A stretch of DNA of 64,000 nt from Taeniopygia guttata (lineage: Eukaryota; Chordata; Aves; Passeriformes; Estrildidae): positions 2,872,501-2,936,500 of the forward strand of contig NC_133028.1 in NCBI RefSeq assembly GCF_048771995.1, given 5' to 3'. A program made the position numbers and the translations under genes. The notes beneath the pieces are model-generated. The model saw only the letters and a program-made list of their open reading frames with translations, was not told the origin of the DNA and did not search any database. Of this stretch, positions 38,722-51,547 are shown one piece after another; position 1 is the stretch's first letter; the number at the start of each line of letters is the position of its first letter.

Positions 38722-38925
38722 CAGAAATTATTCCCTGTGAGGGTGGTAAGCACTGACATAGGTTGTCCAGGCTGTTCCATCCCTGGAGGTGTCCAAGGCT
38801 AGGCTGAATGGGGTTTGGAGCAGTTTGGTCCAGTGGAAGTTGTCACTGCTTGTGGCAGGGTGTTGGAATGGGATGGTCTTTAAAGGTCCCGTCCAACCCA
38901 AACCATTCAGTGATTCTGTGACTAA
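38722..38925 (+). mobile_element. CR1 LINE 3' end
   Basis: AATTATTCCCTGTGAGGGTGG through TCCCTGGAGGTGTCCAAGG and CGTCCAACCCAAACCATTC, with an AGTGATTCTGTGA tail. Confidence 0.82.
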
Positions 38926-39617
38926 ACCACCGAGTCCAGCTCACAGCACTTGAAATCAGAGATCACAAGGTTTCACAGATTATTATTAAAGATGGAAGTC
39001 CCTGCAGGATGTTTTATTCTAGGAAAAAATTCAAGTGTTACTTCCTCAGCTGCTCATTACCTACAGTGGGCTGAACGAGCCCCATTTCTGAGGGAACAAA
39101 TCCCTTTTGTGCCAGGCAATAGGGAACTGGAGTGGGAAGTGGTCAGCATCACTAGGCACATCAGACCTGTTCTCCAAGCAAGAGACTTCAGGATCAGGGC
39201 ATTTCAAAAGGCAGCATTTCTCAACAAGCCTGGAAGCACCGACTCCTCCTTTCATTTCACAGCTTTTCCCTGGGGACAGCAGGCAGCCTGGTGTGACACA
39301 ATGGGAATAACCCCAGCCCCTCATCAGGCACCAAATCTGGGAGCAAAGCAGGCTTTGATAAATGGGAGGAGGGTGGCAAATGAAGGAAGGTTCATGGAAC
39401 AGAGCTCACAGAAGACAGGAATATTACATTTTCAACTCTGCAGCCAGGAAACCCTTAACAAATAGACATCTTTGCACTCAAAGCTGTTAAAAAACAACCC
39501 TACTCAGAGGAAAGAAAAATAACAGATGTGAGAATGAAGTGGGCAAGTGTTTGGTGTAAGTGTGATTTTGTCCACAAAGACCATTTAGGGGACAGGTTTT
39601 CAAAAGCAGAGGGTGTT

Positions 39618-39712
39618 TGTGGGCTTGGAGCAACCTGGTCTAGTGGAAGGTGTCCCTGCTGGTTGGAATGGATGCTCTTTAAGGTCTTTCCAACCCAAAC
39701 CATTCCATGAAC
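39618..39712 (+). mobile_element. CR1 LINE 3' end, short
   Basis: GGCTTGGAGCAACCTGGTC, then GGAAGGTGTCCCTGC and TTTCCAACCCAAACCATTCC. Confidence 0.8.
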
Positions 39713-41596
39713 AGCAGAAACACTTGGGAGCCCTGTGGCACGAAGCTTCCAAGGTGCCTGTTCAACATCGCTGGGCTCTGACAAAATCCAGTACAAACAA
39801 GAAGGTTTTTCTCAAGTCATCATCTTTTTGTTGCTTCCAAAATTGAGACCTGCACGAGCTCAGTGCCTCCATGCTGCAATTCTGTGTGCCAGGGCACGGG
39901 GGAGAGAAGGGAGGGTTTGGCAGCTGAAGGCCAAGAGAGAAGGAAGAGATAATCCAAAAAAGTAAGTAATGAATTTAGCTCCAGAATAGGATGGACCAAA
40001 ATTGCTCCCAAAAATAAATTCAAGTGGCTCTTAGTAGCAAGAACAGATTTAACCACCACATTTATTTTCAGTACTTCTCCCCCAAACCATCATTCCCAAT
40101 GTTCCCCAGGCCTCCTGTTTGTCTCTGGAGATATATCCAAGGAGCTCTGCAACCTGGGCATAGCTCAGAGCATATCTGGGGTCAGATCCAGGATTGAAAT
40201 GACTGAGAATGTCTGAGGGAGAATGTAGTTCAAATGCTTTGAAAGCTTTGGAGTGTTTTAGTCAATGTTTTGACTGTTTCAAAGTAAAATCATGGCACAG
40301 CTTGTAAAATATATATGAAGTAAAACCATCAGCAATGAGAAAAAATTATTCTAACATAACATCCAACACCACAGTTTGACAGGGTCATTTGGAACTGCAC
40401 ATCAAGTGACCACAGGTAAATTGGGGTAGCCAGAGATGCTTCAGAACTGGCTGAAAAGCCACAAGAGGGTCACTGCAAGAGCTTCCTACAGGAATGACAC
40501 AAAATACCATCCTGTCTTTGGCAAAAGCCTCTGTTACCCAAGAGCTGGCCCATGGATGGAACTTGGTAGCCCAAGTCCAAAGGTGGGTTTGTGCCACAGC
40601 ACCTGTCAGAGACCTCCCAAGCCTTGACATAGGATTGGTTCTCCAAAAATCCCACCAAAATTCATGAATCCAGTGAAACTCTGAATCTCCCCAGGGCAGA
40701 GCCTGCAGGACCTTAAATAAGGATTTCAATAAGGACAGGGAGAGACATGGAGGCCTGAGCTCTGCATTCCAGGTGCTCCCTTGGGAAGTGGTCACAGCAT
40801 CCCAAAGGAGCTGAGCTGCCATTTGTCACCTCCACAGCAAAACAATCCTCCTGGAAATGCCCTTTGTCAACAGCCCAGTCCTGCAGCAGAAGACAAAGCT
40901 CAAGGAATGCTTGACGAGGTCAGCAACAATTCCTGTAACACGCAAAATGGAAAAAAAACCCAAAAATAGTGGAAGTGGCAATCGTGTTCCTATCCCTGGG
41001 CTCGGGATCTGATGGCAGCACTGGGAGCCTGCCTGAAATCCCATTCTGGAGGGGGACATGGAATGCACTCCATGACCATCCAAGGGGCTGGAAGCAGCTG
41101 AAGCGCCACAGAAAGTGTTGGATGTGGGATGGGACAGTCACAGCCACGATGAGTGTGGCAGAGGTGACCTTTCCATGCTGGATTGAAAAGCCAGGAAAAC
41201 ATCCTTGCACCCATGGAAGCTGTTACTGCACTACCACCATGCCCTTCATTAGTTAATTACTGACATTTCTGCAACTCCACTGCCTGAATGAAGCAGCAGG
41301 GGAGGGAGAATTCAATATTAAATATAAAGCAGCAATCTCAGCTGGGCAGTGATACGTTCTCTGGCACAGCTGGGTGGAATTTCAGGGCTTCAGGAGTTCA
41401 AATTCCTTTAAATCCACGCCACTTTTCTTGGCCTGTGGGGCACTGAACAGCCCAAAATGAAATCCCCCTGCACACACACAGCATCACAAGTTTCCTAAGA
41501 GGATGAGTCCTTAAAAGGTTCAGAACACAATTTTAAAGCTTCTCTCCCAAAGTGAGCCAAATTGTAACTGGTGAGGTTTGCACCCTTCAAACACAA

Positions 41597-41768
41597 GAGA
41601 AGCTGTGGCTGCCCCTGGATCCCTGAAAGTGTCCAAGGCCAGGTTGGACACAGCTTGGAGCCACCTGGGATGGTGGAAGGTGTCCCTGCCCATGGCAGGG
41701 GTTGGAACCAGATGGTCTTTAGGGTCCCTTCCAACTCAAACCACTGCATGATTCAGTAATTCTATGAA
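41597..41768 (+). mobile_element. CR1 LINE 3' end
   Basis: GAGAAGCTGTGGCTGCCCCTGG through GGTCCCTTCCAACTCAAACC to an ATTCAGTAATTCTATGA tail. Confidence 0.85.
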
Positions 41769-42724
41769 ACTCTGGCATTCTGGGCAGCAAAAGGCAGGAA
41801 CTCTGTGCAGCAGAGACAGTTTAATCTGATTAAACTCCAAGACTGGTGTTCTAGCCTGCTGTGCTGCCCAGAGGCTGCTGTCATGTCACCTCCAGTGAAG
41901 CCACAGCCACCAAGGCAGACCCCACCTCTCAAGGCCCTCTTTCCACAGCAGCTAAACACACTCATCTCCAAAGACCCCACACTGGGAGCTCTGAAACCAT
42001 CCTACAAAAATAAAACCATCCCAAATAACCCGTGCCAAAGCAGCTGAGCAAGTATTGAGCAACTGCAAAGTTCCTGGCTTCCTAAAGACACTCATGATCT
42101 TGCAGTAACTTCCAAAAAGCCCAGTGAATGGGTCAATTCCTGGGTTTGGATGTGGGGGAGCTCAGTTTTCCTGGCACTGCTGAGGCTGCCTGGCTGTCCA
42201 GGAGCCCTGGCTGAAGTTTCCAGCCAGTTATCATCAGACCTGGTGTGGCTCATCCCTGAAGCACTTTTTCCCCTCAGGACTTTCCACCTCTCCCATCCAC
42301 TTGTGTACAGAGTTCCTCGTTCTCTGCTCGCCGGTCAAACAAGAGCAATTGTCAGAGGACAAGTTCAGTTCTCAGCCTTGAAGTTCAAAAGAGGAATTGT
42401 TCAGTGGCTTTGCTCCAGGGGGCTTGGAGAGGGAATGGAAAGGGTTTTTTTTTTTGGAGACCCTAATTACACACAGTGTAATTCCCCAGTGGAAGGCAGG
42501 CTCCAAGCTCTGCCAGCATCTTGCCTACAATTCCTCTTGCACTTGGGACTGAACCATTTTCAAAAATGCTAAGCAGAAATGGCCTGGGTGATGAGTGAAG
42601 GGCTTTGTTCAAGTCTGCAGAGAACAAAAGCCATGAATTTTCTACCAGCTGCTGAGCTTGTATCCCACAGGAACCAATAAATGTGGATCTGCAAGACACT
42701 GAGAGCCCTCAGATCCCCTTGATT

Positions 42725-43150
42725 TGGGCAATGGAGCTGGGGAAGGGTCTGAAGCACCAGGAGAGGCTGAGGGAGCTGGAAAGGGGCTCAGCCTGGAGAA
42801 AAGGAGGTTCAGGAGGGACCTTGTGGCTCTGCACAGCTCCTGACAGGAGGGGACAGCCGGGGGGTTGGGCTCTGCTCCAGGGAACAGGGACAGGAGGAGA
42901 GGGAACAGCCTCAGGCTGGGCCAGGGGAGCTTTAGATTGGATATTTGGGAAAAATTCTTCATGGAAAGGGCAGTCAGGCATTGGAACAGGTTGTCCAGAA
43001 CAGTCCTACCCCAGGAGGGATTTAAAACCATGTGGATGTGGCACTTGGGGACATGGGTCAGTGGTGGCCTTGGCAGCGCTGGGGGAATGGTTGGACTCAG
43101 TGATCATAGAGGGCTTTTCCACCCCAAACAATTCCATGATTCCATGACAC
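42725..43150 (+). mobile_element. CR1 LINE 3' fragment (about 425 bp)
   Basis: Contains AGGAGAGGCTGAGGGAGCTGG, AGCTCCTGACAGGAGGGGAC, TAGATTGGATATTTGGG and GTGGCCTTGGCAGCGCTGGGG, ending in ATTCCATGA tail units. A long open frame on each strand here is a by-product of the repeat. Confidence 0.85.
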
Positions 43151-44349
43151 ACATGGGAATGCAAACCCAGCAGCACCTGGCAATACCCAGCCCAGCAAAG
43201 TGGTTCAACAAACACCGACATAAAGCTCCACCTGAAACACCCTCTCTGCTGGGCAGAGGGGCACTGCAGGGAAGGCAGCAGCTTTGGAAAGAGAAAAGAG
43301 CTTGCAGGGGTGATGCTGGGGCTGCAGCCCCTCCATGGAGAAACCACCACCCTCCCAGCACGTGCCTGCTCTGGAGCCTGCTGCCAGCTCACCACAGCAG
43401 CATCCCAGCCTTGGGAAACAGGGCAGCATCAGTGCTCCATCCCATGCTGCTCACTCAGATGTGCCAGAGAGGAAACAGGGACAGAGGGCTCCCAGGTTCC
43501 CCTTTTCTGGCTGCAAACAGGCCAAGCTCCAGCTGAGGATGTATCCTTTTAGAGCAGCTCCCTGCATTTCACAATTTATCTTCAAGTTTCTACAAGAAGA
43601 GGGCAACATATGGGAAGTTACGTAAACTCGGACAACCCCCACAGAACATCCTGGGGGGAAAAAAAAAGGCAAATACCTCTGCACAGGCACAGAAATTGCT
43701 CTAAAACATTTTAAGGAGAGTGAGGAGTAAATCCTTCATGATGTCATGGATAAAACCTGGACACAAGAAGCAGTATCAGATACTCAGGTGCCTCCACAGC
43801 CTCTCCTGGATGGATCAGGAGATGGAACATGCACCTGCAGCACTGGTTTTGCACATGGATCACCAAAAGTTCCCCTGCAGCCCTGGCTGAAGGACATGAG
43901 ATCCCACAAGGATCCTCACAACAGCCATCAAGAGGGATGAAGACACTTGGAGACCCTCCAAACCATCCTAAAAACTGATGGATCCAAGGTGGAAAACGCT
44001 CAGGCAACCACCAGGTTTGTCATCCTTTAAAGCTGAGGAAGAGATGAGAGAGATGAGAAAACATGATTGTACCTTTTATTCACCTCTCAGGAGAGCAGAG
44101 ATTCACCTTAGCCCTTCCAAAGCTGTTTTTCTCTCCCAGCTAGCCTTTTTCCTGTTTTATTATCCCTGTTTTCATTTGTTTGGATTTGGATTCTGGGAGG
44201 CCAGAGCTGAAGCACAGCCCCAGTTCAAGCCCAAACAGCTGGGCCACAGATTTCACCTCCAGGTACCTGCTGGAGTCAAAAAATAACTCCCACACAACCA
44301 CTGAAGGCCAAGACAGGTATAGAAAGATGATAAATGATCTGGCTGAACA

Positions 44350-44515
44350 CAACTCCCTGGCAGAAGGTTGGAGCCAGGTGGGGGTCAGGCTCTGCTCCCA
44401 GGGAACAAGAGACAGGACAGAAGGAAATGGCCTTAAATTGCACCAGGGGAGGTTTAGATTGGATATAAGGGAAAAATTCTTCATGGAAAGGGTTGCTAAG
44501 CACACTCCTAGATAA
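44350..44515 (+). mobile_element. CR1 LINE internal fragment
   Basis: CTCCCTGGCAGAAGGTTGG, then CTCTGCTCCCAGGGAACAAG, GGGGAGGTTTAGATTGGATA and TTCTTCATGGAAAGGGTTG. Truncated before the usual 3' end. Confidence 0.75.
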
Positions 44516-45118
44516 GATTAGAAAATAATTGAACTTCTCTAATCCCAGTCTCAGTATCTAAAGACAAGCTGCTGCCACCAAGTCATCCAAAGATGCCACC
44601 CAGCATTTCCACCCTGCCACCAGAATGAGGATGCAAATTCTACACAGCAACTGGGATTAAAAACATCTATTTGCCTGTAGCCAAATAGGTTTAAAGTGTC
44701 CTCAAGAGAAAATCTCGAGGATTATCCATGCTTTCCAATTTATTATTAATTTCTAGCTCATCTCCATTCATCTCTAATTCATCATTTAGGGGATGGCATT
44801 AGTGTCTGCTGTGGAAGGGGTATGAAACTGCAGCATTTGGACTAAAGTTGTACTTCTGAGCTTTTAAGAGTGGCCAGTTTGCAAGAGAGTGAAATCCAGA
44901 GGCTCTGAGACACACCATGTGTTCAACAACACTGGCAAACACATGTGAATATATTTATTTTCAGGCTTCTCAAACACATCCACACGAGCTTCGCTTCTGG
45001 AACACGAGTGAGATGATTATCTGCTGGTGTGATAAAAACATGATTCAAATTGTAAAGCAGCAGGAAAAGCTTTGCATGCTGGCCTGCCATACACTATCAC
45101 CAGAAAAATTTATGGTAC

Positions 45119-45140
45119 CTCTCGACCTGCAGGTCGAGAG
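45119..45140. other. Perfect 22-bp palindrome
   Basis: CTCTCGACCTG is followed directly by its reverse complement CAGGTCGAGAG, centred on CTGCAG. No flanking repeat or gene explains it. Confidence 0.9.
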
Positions 45141-45859
45141 CCAGGATATTCCTGTGCTGAACATGGTGCTGGAACGGGAGGCTGTGCTTTCCCAGAGCGC
45201 TGCTGGAATCTTTATAAACCACTAAAATGCTTTAAAAAAAAAACCCAAAAAAACCCACACACAAAAGCAATTCCTGTTCTTCATATTTCTCCTCTTACTC
45301 AGTGAGATTTACTTATTTGAGGGTTTCAGCCTTCTAGAAAGCTCTAACAGCATCAGGATTGGGAGATCTGTCCCTTTTTCCTCCTGGTTGGCTGAGCAGC
45401 CAGACCTGACTTCCTTCCTGGCTTTTTTTTTGCCACATATTTCCCTGCCCTGGTTGGTCATTTCTTCCTCCAGCCCTGTTGCTCCTGTCCCTGGCCCAGG
45501 GCTGGTCTGCAGTGGGTATAGCTGAGATTTTTGGGGATGCCTGGCTGGAAGCAAGCAGTACCTTGAGCAGGTTGCAATCACTGGGGCCAGGAACAGATTT
45601 CCTGGCTGCAGAAACCCTCTCTGACATGGACCATGACAGCATTTACTGACACAAACCAGCCCTGAGGTTGTGACTGAAGTGTTTGAAATCTCTGGAGGTT
45701 GAATTGCCACACTACCTCTACAAATCCAGGTGGAAAGCAAGGGATGGAGCTCAGCCAATGCCAGGGATTCCAGGAGGATCTGCTGCTTAATTGGCAAATT
45801 CCCCACTGTGGCCTGTTGGAATGAAGCCAGAGGAGCCACCAAGATGATCAGATGGATGG

Positions 45860-46270
45860 AGCAGCTCTGCTGTGAGGAAAGAGAGAGAACTGGGGTTGTT
45901 CAGCCTGGAGAAGAGAAAGCTTTGGGATGACCTAACTGGGGCTTTCCAGTACCTGAAGGGAGCCTACAGGAAAGATGAAGAAAGACTGGAGCAACAGGAG
46001 AAGGGGGAATGGCTTCACACTGAAAGAAAGTAGGTTTAGATTAGACATTAGGAAGAAATTCTTCCCTGTGAGGTGGGCAGGCCCTGGCACAGGGTGCCCA
46101 GAGAAGCTGTGGCTGCCCCTGGATCCCTGGAAGTGCCCAAGGCCAGGTTGGATGGGGTTGGAGCCACCTGGGATGGTGGGAGGTGTCCCTGCCCATGGCA
46201 GGGGTGTGGAATGAGATGATCTTTGAGGTCCCTTCCAACCAAACCATCCTGTGATTCTGTGGTTCCGTGA
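45860..46270 (+). mobile_element. CR1 LINE 3' fragment (about 400 bp)
   Basis: Runs from CAGCCTGGAGAAGAGAAAGC through TTAGATTAGACATTAGGAAG, AGAGAAGCTGTGGCTGCCCC and CTTTGAGGTCCCTTCCAACC to a TGATTCTGTGGTTCCGTGA tail. Well preserved. Confidence 0.87.
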
Positions 46271-47699
46271 CCAGTGAGGATGGCTGGGTGTCAGTTTTGG
46301 GAAGAACCTCTGTAAGTTCTCCTTTGGGCAGATCATCTCCAACTCCCTGGAGAAGAGCAGGTGAGCACAGACACCCTGCCCTCAGCAGTCACACCAGGAA
46401 TTGCTGCTCTCCTCAGCCCTGCAGCAAGGGTACCATGATGGGGTGGAGCCCAAAGCCAGCTAAGCCCCTGGGGTTTAGATCATCAGAACAAGCAGAGGTG
46501 GTTGTGAAACATCAGGCGTGCTATGGGGAGGACAGTCATCCCAGGGGAGCTGGTTCAATCCCAGAGTAATCCAGTGCTGATTGATTCACTGCTCAAACCT
46601 GGATCCAGCTTTCCTGTCACCCATTACTTAATACACAAAACCTACAAGCTCCAACAGGCCTGTTTTTCAGACAGTATGCTGCTGCAGCACTTCCACAATG
46701 AGCCTACAACACACCTTGATTGATGAATTTTGGAGCGTCAAGAAGTGTCTTAAACCCCCAAGTTATGAATCCAGGACTTAAAACTCTCTGTCTAAGCAGC
46801 ATCAATCAGCCAAGGTGTCTGGTGGTCAGATATCAAGCCACTGAAAGCCCATTTTCTGCCAGCTGGGATTTCCAAGCTGGACATCTCCCATTTCCACTGC
46901 CTCCAGGAAACAGCAAACACTGAACCTGCCAGAACCAAGAAAGGCAGCTTCCCACTGGAATTCATCTCATGCTTCCTGGGTGAACCAAGAAGGATGCCCT
47001 GCACCTCCCCTTCTTCAGACATGCAGGGATTTGGGGCAGGGAAGGGATTTGGCTGGTTTCCCTTCCCTCCACAAAGAAGGCAGAGCAGGGATGACTTCCT
47101 GGAAGGACCAGAAAATAGCTGTGAATCGAGTCAGACTGCGGGGCAGGATGAGGAAGTCCTCGTTATGGCAATAAAAAGGTCTCAAGTACTTGGCTGGGGC
47201 GCCAGGAATCCACCAGCAGGCCAGGCTGGCTCAGGAGCAGCTTTTCACATCAGCGCGGTGAGAACATTTCTGTTTATTTGTTCCTCAGCGTCAGCCAAGA
47301 AGGAAGGAGGTGCTGCTCCGTTCCCCCCCTCACCACACTTGTCCTCAGCTCCCTGCAGCAGCAGAAAGTTTAAAATTGGTGAAACCTCCACCTCCTGCTC
47401 CCTCCTACCACCCTGGAATGTTTGGTCTCACAGACAGGTTTTAATTTTGCTTCAGAGGAGGGATGGCATGGCACGACCTGACTCAGGCGGGGAAAGGCAG
47501 AGGTTATGCTCTTGTCTGCTCCTCTGAAGTCAGAGAACTCTTGTTTTCCATCCCAGGCCCAAATTAGTGCTAATTATCCCATGCAAAATGAAGTTGCTTC
47601 AACAGGAAGGAATTAGGACAACAAATTATTCTGGAATAAAGAGTCGCTGCTGCCTAAGCAAGCGATCTGTTTGTTTGCACAGAGAATAAAAGGAGCCTT

Positions 47700-47835
47700 C
47701 TCAAGGCCAGGTTGGACAGGGCTTGGAGCAACCTGGGCTAGTGAGAGGTGTCCTTGCCCATGGTAGGGGGTTGGAAGGAGATGAGCTTTAAGGTCCCTTC
47801 CAGCCCAAACCATCCCCTGATTCTCTAATTCTTCC
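47700..47835 (+). mobile_element. CR1 LINE 3' end
   Basis: AAGGCCAGGTTGGACAGGGCTTGG through TAAGGTCCCTTCCAGCCCAAACC, ending in ATTCTCTAATTCTT tail units. Confidence 0.82.
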
Positions 47836-48154
47836 ACAGGTGTCTTGAAGGAAAAAAAGTAGTCCCAATTTTAAAAATATTTCCAACCTCCATGCCTGTT
47901 ACAGTGGACACCAGGATTTTCTGCATGACCAAGATGCCAAAACCCAAGCCACGCTCAGGTGTTTTGACTGCCACCATCAAAACTGCAGCTGCCACAAAAA
48001 CACAGAGGTACCACATAAGCAACCAGAGCACAGTGGGTTGGAAAGCTGTGGCTGATGCTTTCAGCCAGGAGAGCTCAGATTTGGGGCAGGGAGGGAAGGA
48101 GGGGCAGGCACAAACCTGGGAAGGGAAAGGGAAGGGAAACCAGCCAAGATCAGG

Positions 48155-48380
48155 CAAAAATTTCTTTCTAATATCCCTTCTAACCCACCCTCTGCCAGTG
48201 GGAAGCCATTCCCCTTGTCCAGTCCCTCCATCCTTTGTCCCAAGTCCTTCTCCAGCTCTCCTGGAGCCCCTCTTCAGACCATGGAAGAAGCTCTGAGCTC
48301 TCCCTGGAGCCTTTTCTTCTCCAGGTGAGCATCCCCAGCTCTCTCAGCCTGGCTCCAGCTAACAGAGCATCTTTATTGCT
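48155..48380 (-). mobile_element. CR1 LINE internal fragment
   Basis: AATTTCTTTCTAATATCCC is followed by GGAAGCCATTCCCCTTGTCC, CTCCAGCTCTCCTGGAGCCCC and CCCCAGCTCTCTCAGCCTGGC, in the order seen in reversed CR1. Confidence 0.75.
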
Positions 48381-49982
48381 TCTTCTGGAGTTGCTCTAAG
48401 TCCTTGCTGTGCTGAGGACACCAGCCTTGGACACAGCACTCCCCACCATCACCTCCTCCCTGCACAAACCCTTCCCAGAGGGGCAGCCCCCACCTTGCTG
48501 TACTACAAAACACCTCATGCTGCAGAAAAAACCCACGTAAGGCAACGTGGAGCAGCTGTGGAAAGCAGCACCGCTCTCATGGGGAGTTCTAGGACCATGG
48601 TGGGAGCCTGGAAATGACATGAAAAACCTCCTAAAGGGGTTAGACAGACAAATGAATGAATGAGCTGCCTCTGTATTAGTGTGTGGGCAGATGTATGTGA
48701 CTGTGACAATGTCCATGGATCCCAAGACATGTTTCCCACGAGCTCTGGCCACACACAGAATTTTCAAGTGCTGACAGGTACCACTGCTGACAGTCCAGCC
48801 ACGTGAGCTGCATCAGAGAAAAAGGGTTTCCAGAGCATTTGGGAGTTTAATGAGAAGCGAGCACTCGTGATGCAAGCCACTCTGCCCACTTACAGAAACT
48901 GGAGACATCAGGAAGAACAGGATTGCACCAGCCTCCAGCGATATCCAGGACCAGCTGCTCCAGAGGAAGATGCAAGAAATCATCCTGGACAGCTCAGGAA
49001 TCACTTGCTTATCACTAAATCTCTTCCTAAGCCCTTCAGACAGTGATTAAGCACAATGGTGCATACCCTTTATATTAAATATTAATCCTCCCTAATGTGA
49101 CTGCTGATGTTCTGGTTATCCGATTCAGATAACCGCACACCCCGTTCCTTTTCCACCCCAAACCACGTAAATACAACAGCACAAAACCCAGGAGTGTTCT
49201 GTGATTCAGCCAGAGCCTCCTTGGGCTCTGAGCCTTGAAGGAAACCAGCTGGATCCCACTGAAACCAGGGTGGAAAGAGTTAAGAGCAGGAGATGAATCA
49301 GCCACTGCACTAAATGCGGACATTTCCTGACATTTCCTACCTCTCTGCTCAAGTGTCTCTTCCTGTCCGAAGGCTTTGGGGATGCTTAAGGACCTGGTCA
49401 CCTCCAAATGACTTCCACCATGAGAGGAAAGCCCAGGGATTTGTTTTATTTCCAGAGGAAAATGGGATTTGTGAATGAGCCCAGAGAGCAGCCAGGCCAG
49501 GGGTGACCGACCTCCTGCCCGTGTCATACCAGGAGGGGAGGACCAGGCAGCAGCTGGTGCCACTCCTGACCCCATGGAAGCACTACAAGTGCTCTGCTCC
49601 ACAGAAAATACCCCCCACATCATGCTCCCCAGTGTTTTGAGGCATCACACAGACCATGACAGTGACACTGACTCAGCCAAGCACAGCAGAGGTCACACAG
49701 CCTCTGGATTGGGATCCACCACCCTGCTGGAAACACAGAGACTTGGAGCAGAACAGATGTAGGCTGGCAGCAGGAGGAGACAGGGAGAAGGAGAATTCAA
49801 GCTGCTCCTCCACGGGGATGTTGATGTTGGACATGGACCAGTATCACGGAGCAGCACAGAGATGCAGTTATTAGTGAGGGATGTTTCAGGAAGGCAGGGC
49901 TGTGTCTCCTTAGTCTGGGAACAACACAGCAGCACCAGCACCCTGGAAATGGGAAATATCTATTCCAGCACCCCCTGCTTTC

Positions 49983-50085
49983 ACAGAATCCCAGAGTTAT
50001 TTAGGTTGGAAAAGACCTCCAAGACCATCACAAGTCCAAGCTGTGACAATCCCCAGGGACGATGCCTCCACCACCTTCAGCCAGC
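49983..50085 (-). mobile_element. CR1 LINE 3' end fragment
   Basis: ACAGAATCCCAGAGTTATTTAGGTTGG, then AAAAGACCTCCAAGACCATC, the reversed 3' end of a divergent CR1 subfamily. Confidence 0.7.
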
Positions 50086-51547
50086 TGTAACCAACCAGTT
50101 GTTTCAACCAACTGCTTTAATAAAGATCAGGCAAAAACCGTGCAGCTTCCCACAGGCACTCCCCCATGAAGCTCTCCAACAGGGATGAAAAGAAACACAT
50201 GGAATGGGAAGGTGGCAGTGCCCACTTTCTGCCCAGCACAAACACCGAGTCTCTGTCTCCCCAGCACCCCCAGGTCCTAGGGGAGCTGCTCCCCAAAAAG
50301 CATCCTGGCTCTTCACCCGGCCACAGAAGAAGCCATCAGAGATCTGGCAGTGCCATGACCATCCCTGTGATCCCATTCCTCCCCTCAGAGCTCCATATCA
50401 AGCCTGTTTCCCGATCTCTCTGGGAATAACAGCGTGAATTTGCATCTGATCTTGACAGAGACAGACAAATCCTCCCTGCAAACCTGGCTGCAGCCCCCAC
50501 CCCTGAGCACATCCTTCCCCTCCCCTCCACTGGCTGCTGCAGCGACAGGAATTAAAATAAAGATGAAAAACTCCTGTTGGGGCCGCAGTTTTATTTCCTG
50601 TCGTTTCTAGAACTCCTTGTACAGGAGGAAGAAATCCTTAAATATTTCCAAGCATCCTGCATGCTCGCAGCAAGCTCCCCCCAGCCACGGGCAGGCAGAG
50701 AAAGGATGACTAATTTTTTTTTAGCATAAGACGCTGGGAGAGCGTCCTGTGAACAAGCTCAGTAAATTCCTGAGGCTCCCGGCAAGGACTCCACCACTCC
50801 TTGCGAAACTTCCCAGCTGGAACCGAAAAGGCAGAAACCATCCTTTCCTCTCCCTCGACAAACAGAGTTTGGGATTCCTCTCGCGACAGTATTTGGATTT
50901 TTAATGTCAGTCCATATTTAGCAGGAGAGGAAAAAAAGCCTCCCTTCCTTCCTGTCACATTTTCCACCCTCGATGACATCCAAGATCAGAAACAAGCAAG
51001 CGCTGGCTGAGGAGGGAGGATGCAGCTACCCGAGCGTGGGAGAGCTTGGAGAGGGGCAGCATGGACATTCCCGTTTGGGATTCCCGTTTGGGATGTGACA
51101 CACCCTTTGCTGAGCAGAAAGAGCCAGGGAGAAGGGGACAGAGCTCTGAAGGAAGGACAGAACCCTCAGACCCCACAGCAGGGATGGTGTCCCTTCCAAT
51201 GCTCCAGCCTGAAGCATCTCCTGGAGGGATAGCCCAGGGAGCAGCCAGGACACAAGCCCCCAAGCTGGAATATCGGTCCCAAAAGAAGCTTTTGGCCACT
51301 GGCATGGCCTGGATTTGCCAAGGGGGACGTGGTCTGACCGTGGGTCAGGAGCAGAAGCCCCAAGGTCCCGAGTGGAGGTGTCCAGGGAGCCCAACCATCC
51401 TGCAGCAGGGTGGTGGTGGGTGGTGGCAGGAGATGGTGGCCATGGTGGCCCTGCCCTGCAGATGTTTTCTGGGTCTTGGATGGGTGTCCTCAACTTGGAC
51501 TTCTGTACCCAACCCCGTGGGTCACTGCAGACCCACAGGTGGAAGTT

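Larger units (their letters stand above)
38926..45859. other. No gene recognised
   Basis: Contains four CR1 copies and the palindrome at 45119. Open frames at 38950-39465 (plus) and 40385-40822 (minus) are unexplained but show no family features. Confidence 0.5.
46271..51547. other. No gene recognised
   Basis: Three CR1 pieces, otherwise moderately GC-rich unique DNA leading up to the CpG island. This would be intron or downstream sequence of the putative minus-strand gene. A 182-codon minus-strand frame lies at 49075-49623. Confidence 0.5.

Noticed and set aside
42642..43536. Frames of 129-223 codons on both strands
   Set aside because: They largely translate a CR1 copy and its flank. No LINE protein domain is present, as only the non-coding 3' part of CR1 is retained.
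45115..45140. Vector polylinker contamination
   Set aside because: Only the 22-bp palindrome resembles a polylinker. The flanks read as ordinary genomic DNA, so contamination is not supported.
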